This document shows positions 60,743-64,000 of a stretch of 64,000 nt of DNA, one piece after another. Within the stretch, counting starts at the first letter, position 1. Each line of letters begins with the position of its first letter. A program made the translations under genes and the position numbers. The notes under the pieces are model-generated. The model did not search any database and was not told where the DNA came from. It saw only the letters and a program-made list of their open reading frames with translations. The stretch is from Saccharopolyspora hirsuta. Its GTDB lineage: Bacteria > Actinomycetota > Actinomycetes > Mycobacteriales > Pseudonocardiaceae. The stretch covers positions 62,001 to 126,000 of the forward strand of contig NZ_VWPH01000005.1 of the NCBI RefSeq assembly GCF_008630535.1. Reading direction: 5' to 3'.

Positions 60743-63700
60743 GTGCGCTTCTACGCCGATCTGCACATCCACTCGAAGTACTCCCGCGCCTGCAGCAAGG
60801 ACTGCGACATCGAGCACCTGACCTGGTGGGCGCGCCGCAAGGGCATCACCCTGGTCGGCACCGGCGACGTCACGCACCCCGCCTGGTTCGCCCACCTGCG
60901 CGAGGTCCTCGAACCCGCCGAGCCCGGCCTGTTCCGGCTGCGCGAGGAGCTGGACCGGGAGATGACCCGCAGCCAGCCCGCCAACTGCGAGGGCCCGGTG
61001 CGGTTCATGCTCTCGGTGGAGATCTCGACGATCTACAAGTACGGCGAGCGCACCCGCAAGGTCCACCACCTGTGCTACCTGCCCGACTTCGCCGCCGCCG
61101 AGGAGTTCAACCGGCGGCTGGGCCGCATCGGCAACCTCGGCTCCGACGGCCGCCCGATCCTGGGCCTGGACTCCCGCGACCTGCTGGAGATCACCCTGGA
61201 ATCCGGCGACGGCGCCTACCTGGTGCCCGCCCACATCTGGACCCCCTGGTTCGCGGTGCTGGGCTCCAAGGCCGGTTTCGACGCCATCGAGGACTGCTAC
61301 CGCGACCTGGCCGACCACATCTTCGCCCTGGAGACCGGGTTGTCCTCCGACCCGGAGATGAACTGGCGGATCTCCGCGCTGGACAAGTACACCCTGGTCA
61401 GCCACTCCGACGCGCACTCCCCGCCGATGCTGGGCCGCGAGGCCAGCGTCTTCGACACCGACCTGGACTACTTCGCGGTCAAGCGCGCGCTGGAGACCGG
61501 CGACGGCTTCGCCGGCACCGTCGAGTTCTTCCCCGAGGAGGGCAAGTACCACCTCGACGGGCACCGCAAGTGCCAGGTGCGGCTGGAACCCGGCGACACC
61601 CGCGCGCACGGCGGCACCTGCCCCAGCTGCGGCAAGCCGCTCACCGTCGGCGTGCTGCACCGCGTCGACGCCCTGGCCGACCGCCCCGAGGGGATCCGCC
61701 CGCCCGGGGCGGCGGACTTCCGCAACCTCATCCCGCTGCCGGAGATCGTCGGTGAGATCCTCGGCGTGGGCCCCAAGAGCAAGAAGGTCTTCGGGCGCAT
61801 CAGCGACCTGACCGCCGCCCACGGCCCGGAACTGGCGATCCTGGAGGACGTCCCGCTCGACGAACTGCGCCGCACCGACGCCGCGGTGGCCGAAGCCGTC
61901 GAGCGGCTGCGCGGTGGGCAGGTGCTGCGCGACCCCGGCTACGACGGCGAGTACGGCACGATCCGGCTCTTCCAGCCCGCCGAGCTCGCCCGCCTGCGCA
62001 GCGGCGACACCCCGGCGTTATTCGACGACGCGCTGTTCACCCCGCAACCGGAACCCCTGGCCGCGCCCGCACCAGCCCCGGCGGCGCCCGCTCCGGCAAC
62101 ACCGGAACCCGAACCACCGGCCGCGACCGGTGACGGCGTGCTGGCCGGTCTGGACCCCGACCAGCGGGCCGCCGCGGCGATCCCCGGTGGGCCGCTGCTG
62201 ATCGTGGCCGGGCCCGGCACCGGCAAGACCCGCACCGTCACCCACCGGTTGGCGCACCTGGTGCTGGAGCGCGACGTCGACCCCGCCTCGTGCCTGGCCA
62301 TCACCTTCACCCGCCGCGCCGCCCAGGAGATGACCGAACGCCTGGAGCAGCTCATCGGCGAGGCCGCCCAGCGCATGACCGTGGCCACCTTCCACTCCTT
62401 CGGCCTGCAGGTCCTGCGCGAACAGCACGAGCACCTCGGGCTCGGCGCCGACTTCGGCCTGGCCGACGCCGCCCGCCAGCACCAGATCCTCACCACCCTC
62501 ACCGGCGACGAGCGCAGCGCCCGCCAGGCCGCCCCGCGGCTGTCGCTGGCCCGCCGCACCGCGACCGAGGACCCGCTGCTCGCGGACTACCTGGCCGCAC
62601 TGCGCGAGGCCGACCTGGTCGACTTCGACGACCTGGTCGCGCTGACCGTCGAGCTGCTCACCAGCCGCCCCGACCTCGCCGAGCACTACCAGCAGCGCTA
62701 CCGGTGGATCACCGTCGACGAGTACCAGGACGTCGACGAGCTGCAGTACCGGCTGCTGCGGCTGATCGCCCCGGCCGGGGCCAACCTGACCGCCATCGGC
62801 GACCCCGACCAGGCGATCTACTCCTTCCGCAGCGCCGACGTCGGGTTCTTCCTGCGCTTCGAGCAGGACTACGCCGGAGCCCCGGTGCTGGCCCTGACCC
62901 GCAACTACCGCAGCGGCGCGCACATCCTCGACGGCGCCCTGCGCGCCATCGCACCGTCCACACTGGTCACCGACCGCGCGCTGCAGGCCGCCGCGCCGCG
63001 CCAGGCCCACCGCATCGTCAGCCACCAGGCCAGCGACGAACGCGCCGAAGCGGCCTTCGTGGCCCGCACCATCGACCAGCTCATCGGCGGCGCGTCGTTC
63101 CACTCGCTGGACAGCGGCCGCGTCACCGGCGACGGGCCCGGCGGGATCGGGTTCAACGACATCGCCGTGCTCTACCGCACCGACGCCCAGTCCCACGCGA
63201 TCCTCGACGAGCTGACCCGCTGCGGCCTGCCCGCGCAGAAGCGCTCCCACGACCGCCTCTCCGCCCGCCCGGGCGTGGACCTGCTGGTGCGCGAGCTCCA
63301 GCACGTCGCCGACCGCTCGGGCCCGGTCACCGAGCAGCTGCGCCTGGCCGCCAAGAGTGTCGCCGACCTCGTCCCCGACGAGCAGCGCCCCGACATCCAC
63401 ACGGCCGTGGAGCTGCTCGGGCCGCTGGCGCAGCGCTGCGGCCAGGACGTGCCGCGGTTCTGCCGGGAGGTGCTGCTGGGTGCCGAGGTCGACACCCTCG
63501 ACCCGCGCGCCGAGGCGATCTCGCTGCTGACCCTGCACGCCGCCAAGGGCCTGGAGTTCCCGGTGGTGTTCCTCGTGGGCTGCGAGAACGGCCTGCTCCC
63601 GCTGCGCTGGCCCGGCACCGAACCCACCGAGGCCGACCTCGCCGAGGAGCGCCGCCTGTTCTTCGTCGGCATGACCCGCGCCCAGGACCACCTCTACCTG

Positions 63701-63841
63701 ACCCGCGCGGCCCGCCGGACCCTCCGCGGCAGCATCCAGGAGCGCGCCCGCTCACCGTTCCTGAACCCCCTCGGCGAGGTCGTGACCGAAGCCGAAACCC
63801 CCGCCCGCCGCCCGCGACCGGCCCAGCTCTCCCTGCTGTGA
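60743..63841 (+). CDS. EndoQ-like PHP endonuclease fused to UvrD/Rep helicase
   Basis: 1032 residues. Residues 1-430 match the EndoQ/TIGR00375 family, which nicks 5' of deaminated bases: D6-L-H8-I-H10, GTGD42-x-TH45, SVE93IS, H164, HSD223AH225, a zinc site near C277/C293/C296/H306 (GGTCPSCGKPL) and a GVGPKSKKV loop at 341. A Pro/Ala linker (about 435-465) leads to an SF1A helicase: Walker A GPGTGKT at 490-496, TFTRRAAQEM, VDEYQDVDELQYRLL (Walker B), IGDPDQAIYSFR, TLHAAKGLEFPVVF and FFVGMTRAQDHLYL. GTG start, CAAGAT 6 nt upstream, so leaderless. Suggests one-enzyme repair. Confidence 0.93.
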   Translation: MRFYADLHIHSKYSRACSKDCDIEHLTWWARRKGITLVGTGDVTHPAWFAHLREVLEPAEPGLFRLREELDREMTRSQPANCEGPVRFMLSVEISTIYKYGERTRKVHHLCYLPDFAAAEEFNRRLGRIGNLGSDGRPILGLDSRDLLEITLESGDGAYLVPAHIWTPWFAVLGSKAGFDAIEDCYRDLADHIFALETGLSSDPEMNWRISALDKYTLVSHSDAHSPPMLGREASVFDTDLDYFAVKRALETGDGFAGTVEFFPEEGKYHLDGHRKCQVRLEPGDTRAHGGTCPSCGKPLTVGVLHRVDALADRPEGIRPPGAADFRNLIPLPEIVGEILGVGPKSKKVFGRISDLTAAHGPELAILEDVPLDELRRTDAAVAEAVERLRGGQVLRDPGYDGEYGTIRLFQPAELARLRSGDTPALFDDALFTPQPEPLAAPAPAPAAPAPATPEPEPPAATGDGVLAGLDPDQRAAAAIPGGPLLIVAGPGTGKTRTVTHRLAHLVLERDVDPASCLAITFTRRAAQEMTERLEQLIGEAAQRMTVATFHSFGLQVLREQHEHLGLGADFGLADAARQHQILTTLTGDERSARQAAPRLSLARRTATEDPLLADYLAALREADLVDFDDLVALTVELLTSRPDLAEHYQQRYRWITVDEYQDVDELQYRLLRLIAPAGANLTAIGDPDQAIYSFRSADVGFFLRFEQDYAGAPVLALTRNYRSGAHILDGALRAIAPSTLVTDRALQAAAPRQAHRIVSHQASDERAEAAFVARTIDQLIGGASFHSLDSGRVTGDGPGGIGFNDIAVLYRTDAQSHAILDELTRCGLPAQKRSHDRLSARPGVDLLVRELQHVADRSGPVTEQLRLAAKSVADLVPDEQRPDIHTAVELLGPLAQRCGQDVPRFCREVLLGAEVDTLDPRAEAISLLTLHAAKGLEFPVVFLVGCENGLLPLRWPGTEPTEADLAEERRLFFVGMTRAQDHLYLTRAARRTLRGSIQERARSPFLNPLGEVVTEAETPARRPRPAQLSLL

Positions 63842-63960
63842 CAGCGGAAACCACCGAACGAGGGGGCTTCCCGAACCGGTAGCAGGCTCTCACCTGCGCG
63901 ACCTGAGCCGACGGCACACGGCGCTGGCCGACGTCGATGCCGGTCGACGCGGTGCCCTGG

Positions 63961-64000
63961 TCAGGCGCCAGCCGCGAGGTTCTTGGCGAGGGCTCTGGCT
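63961..64000 (-). CDS. C-terminal end of a gene cut by the window edge
   Basis: The minus strand entering at the right edge reads ARALAKNLAAGA and then TGA at 63963-63961, a plausible protein C terminus. Too little is present to name it. The 119 bases between this stop and the helicase stop hold no gene that I can see. Confidence 0.4.
   Translation of the reverse strand, partial: ARALAKNLAAGA

Overview
The window is very GC-rich, densely coded actinomycete chromosome. A type III polyketide synthase of the RppA type, the codon usage and many leaderless starts (a TANNNT hexamer 6-7 nt before the start codon) fit a member of the Pseudonocardiales, perhaps Saccharopolyspora; that placement is inference. 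I saw no rRNA, tRNA, insertion sequence, CRISPR array or phage module.

Region by region. 1-7.1 kb: the end of an APH(6)-type kinase gene, then a catabolic divergon: a tripartite tricarboxylate transporter (tctABC) in one operon with a class III CoA-transferase and an enoyl-CoA hydratase, facing a GntR/FCD regulator coupled to a gamma-carbonic-anhydrase-like (PaaY-like) protein. 7.1-11.7 kb: MarR regulator with an MFS exporter and a 30-bp operator, an internally duplicated P-loop protein, a PrmC-like methyltransferase and a small Cys-rich protein. 11.9-19.8 kb: GH38 alpha-mannosidase, a TerC membrane protein behind a probable Mn2+ riboswitch with a coupled 27-residue membrane peptide, a PGRP-type amidase, a DUF6221 protein, and a class C serine hydrolase/TetR divergon. 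20-21.8 kb: an Imm5-like protein, a TetR remnant and about 1.2 kb without genes but with strong palindromes. 21.8-24.7 kb: rppA, a P450 and a MomA-like cupin form a tetrahydroxynaphthalene/flaviolin pigment operon. 24.8-32.3 kb: a truncated hydrolase, a TetR/hydrolase operon with its operator, thioesterase plus BKACE, a NarL-type two-component system whose kinase gene is frameshifted, and a divergent FtsX/LolD-type ABC transporter.

32.4-36.8 kb: trpS preceded by a complete ribosome-mediated attenuator (leader peptide with tandem Trp codons, then a terminator), acetyltransferases and an SDR lacking its catalytic Tyr. 36.8-48.9 kb: a long LacI-regulated operon joining a LivJHMGF-type ABC importer to a Gfo/Idh/MocA dehydrogenase, a DUF993 protein, a sugar-phosphate isomerase-like protein, a secreted DUF1080-like protein and a secreted glucose/sorbosone dehydrogenase-LamG protein. 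The operon looks built to oxidise and import an unusual sugar, cyclitol or glycoside. 49-60.6 kb: exporters, malate dehydrogenase, a secreted sphingomyelinase-like phosphodiesterase, GNAT and VOC proteins, an amidohydrolase/RidA pair, a pentapeptide-repeat protein and a frameshifted DHA2 exporter.

60.7-63.8 kb holds the most striking gene: an EndoQ-like PHP endonuclease fused in one polypeptide to a UvrD/Rep helicase. The frameshifts in the kinase and DHA2 genes both fall in short homopolymers and may be sequencing errors.
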